A stretch of DNA of 30,569 nt from DTKY01 sp037440765 (GTDB lineage Bacteria; Acidobacteriota; Terriglobia; Bryobacterales; Bryobacteraceae): NCBI GenBank assembly GCA_037440765.1, contig JBBITL010000053.1, positions 1 to 30,569 on the forward strand, in the 5' to 3' direction. A program made the position numbers and the translations under genes. Below are positions 30,340-30,569 of the stretch, in pieces. Position 1 is the stretch's first letter; every line of letters starts with the position of its first letter. The notes under the pieces were generated by a model, which had not been told where the DNA came from, did not search any database, and worked only from the letters and a program-made list of their open reading frames with translations.

Positions 30340-30569
30340 CAATTGCCGACGACGCCACCGGCGCTCTTGAAGCCGGCGGTCAGCTCGCGATGATCGGTAT
30401 CGCCGCGCACGTGACGACCACGGGCGGGCTGAATCTTGGCTCAGACGCTCTCGTCGTGGACCTGGAGACCAGGCACCTGAAAGCCACGGAAGCCGGAGAG
30501 AGAGTCGCGAGCCTGGCTGCGGCGGCCCGCGCAGCCGGCGTCCCCCACATCTACAAGAAGACCGACTCC
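30315..30569 (+). CDS. four-carbon acid sugar kinase (DUF1537 family), N-terminal part, runs off the window
   Basis: The first 85 residues are present. ILAIADDATGALEAGGQLA is the start signature of the DUF1537/OtnK family, and VVDLETRHLKATEA and YKKTDS follow at the expected places. These kinases phosphorylate four-carbon acid sugars such as erythronate or threonate derivatives for aldolase-type breakdown. The ATG at 30315 lies inside the end of the exonuclease gene (25-base overlap), so translation is probably coupled. It extends the sugar-acid theme of the DUF1080 and Gfo/Idh/MocA genes. Confidence 0.85.
   Translation, partial: MHPSPRILAIADDATGALEAGGQLAMIGIAAHVTTTGGLNLGSDALVVDLETRHLKATEAGERVASLAAAARAAGVPHIYKKTDS

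Overview
The window is compact, GC-rich bacterial chromosome. The gene set points to an Acidobacteriota genome, probably Bryobacterales/Solibacter-like. That assignment is inference, based on secreted DUF1080 proteins, a Tat-leader Gfo/Idh/MocA oxidoreductase, an S55 peptidase with a secreted propeller protein, and a TPR-CHAT/ECF sigma/anti-sigma operon.

Left edge (1-2400): a possible integrase fragment, a MntA-HepT toxin-antitoxin pair, tRNA-Ser(CGA), and a Cas6-family endoribonuclease gene with no CRISPR array or other cas gene. The fragment and the toxin-antitoxin pair lie on the 3' side of the tRNA, as expected of an integrated island.

2600-6550: a strong promoter with a perfect palindrome at its start site drives a three-gene operon. 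It encodes an exported TPR-CHAT protease, an ECF-type sigma factor and a membrane-anchored zinc-finger anti-sigma factor. The topology fits a protease that releases a sigma factor. This is the most interesting system here. A Cas6 gene next to TPR-CHAT plus sigma recalls type III-E CRISPR (Craspase) loci, but no effector or array is visible.

6560-12200: alkyltransferase-like protein, a variant EF-P and DUF3467 form one minus-strand operon. A small exported YHS metal-binding protein follows. Next comes an S55 peptidase plus secreted beta-propeller operon.

12500-16660: two tandem c-di-GMP proteins. The first is PAS-GAF-EAL with an EAL domain that has lost key metal ligands. The second is GGDEF-EAL with an intact cyclase and I-site, but its EAL domain lacks one catalytic Glu.

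16680-20550 (minus strand): DUF1080 protein, a palindromic repeat element, an N-carbamoylputrescine amidase-like enzyme and two overlapping metallophosphoesterases.

20613-25140 (plus strand): a tightly coupled operon of PfkB sugar kinase, GT-C-like membrane glycosyltransferase, DapF homologue (second active-site Cys replaced by Ser) and nucleotide-sugar dehydrogenase.

25160-30569: tRNA-Val(TAC) immediately followed by a secreted MBL-fold protein. Next are a UroD/MtaA-like methyltransferase, a secreted DUF1080 protein, a Gfo/Idh/MocA oxidoreductase, a DEDDy exonuclease and the start of a four-carbon acid sugar kinase. The DUF1080, oxidoreductase and kinase genes suggest sugar-derivative catabolism.
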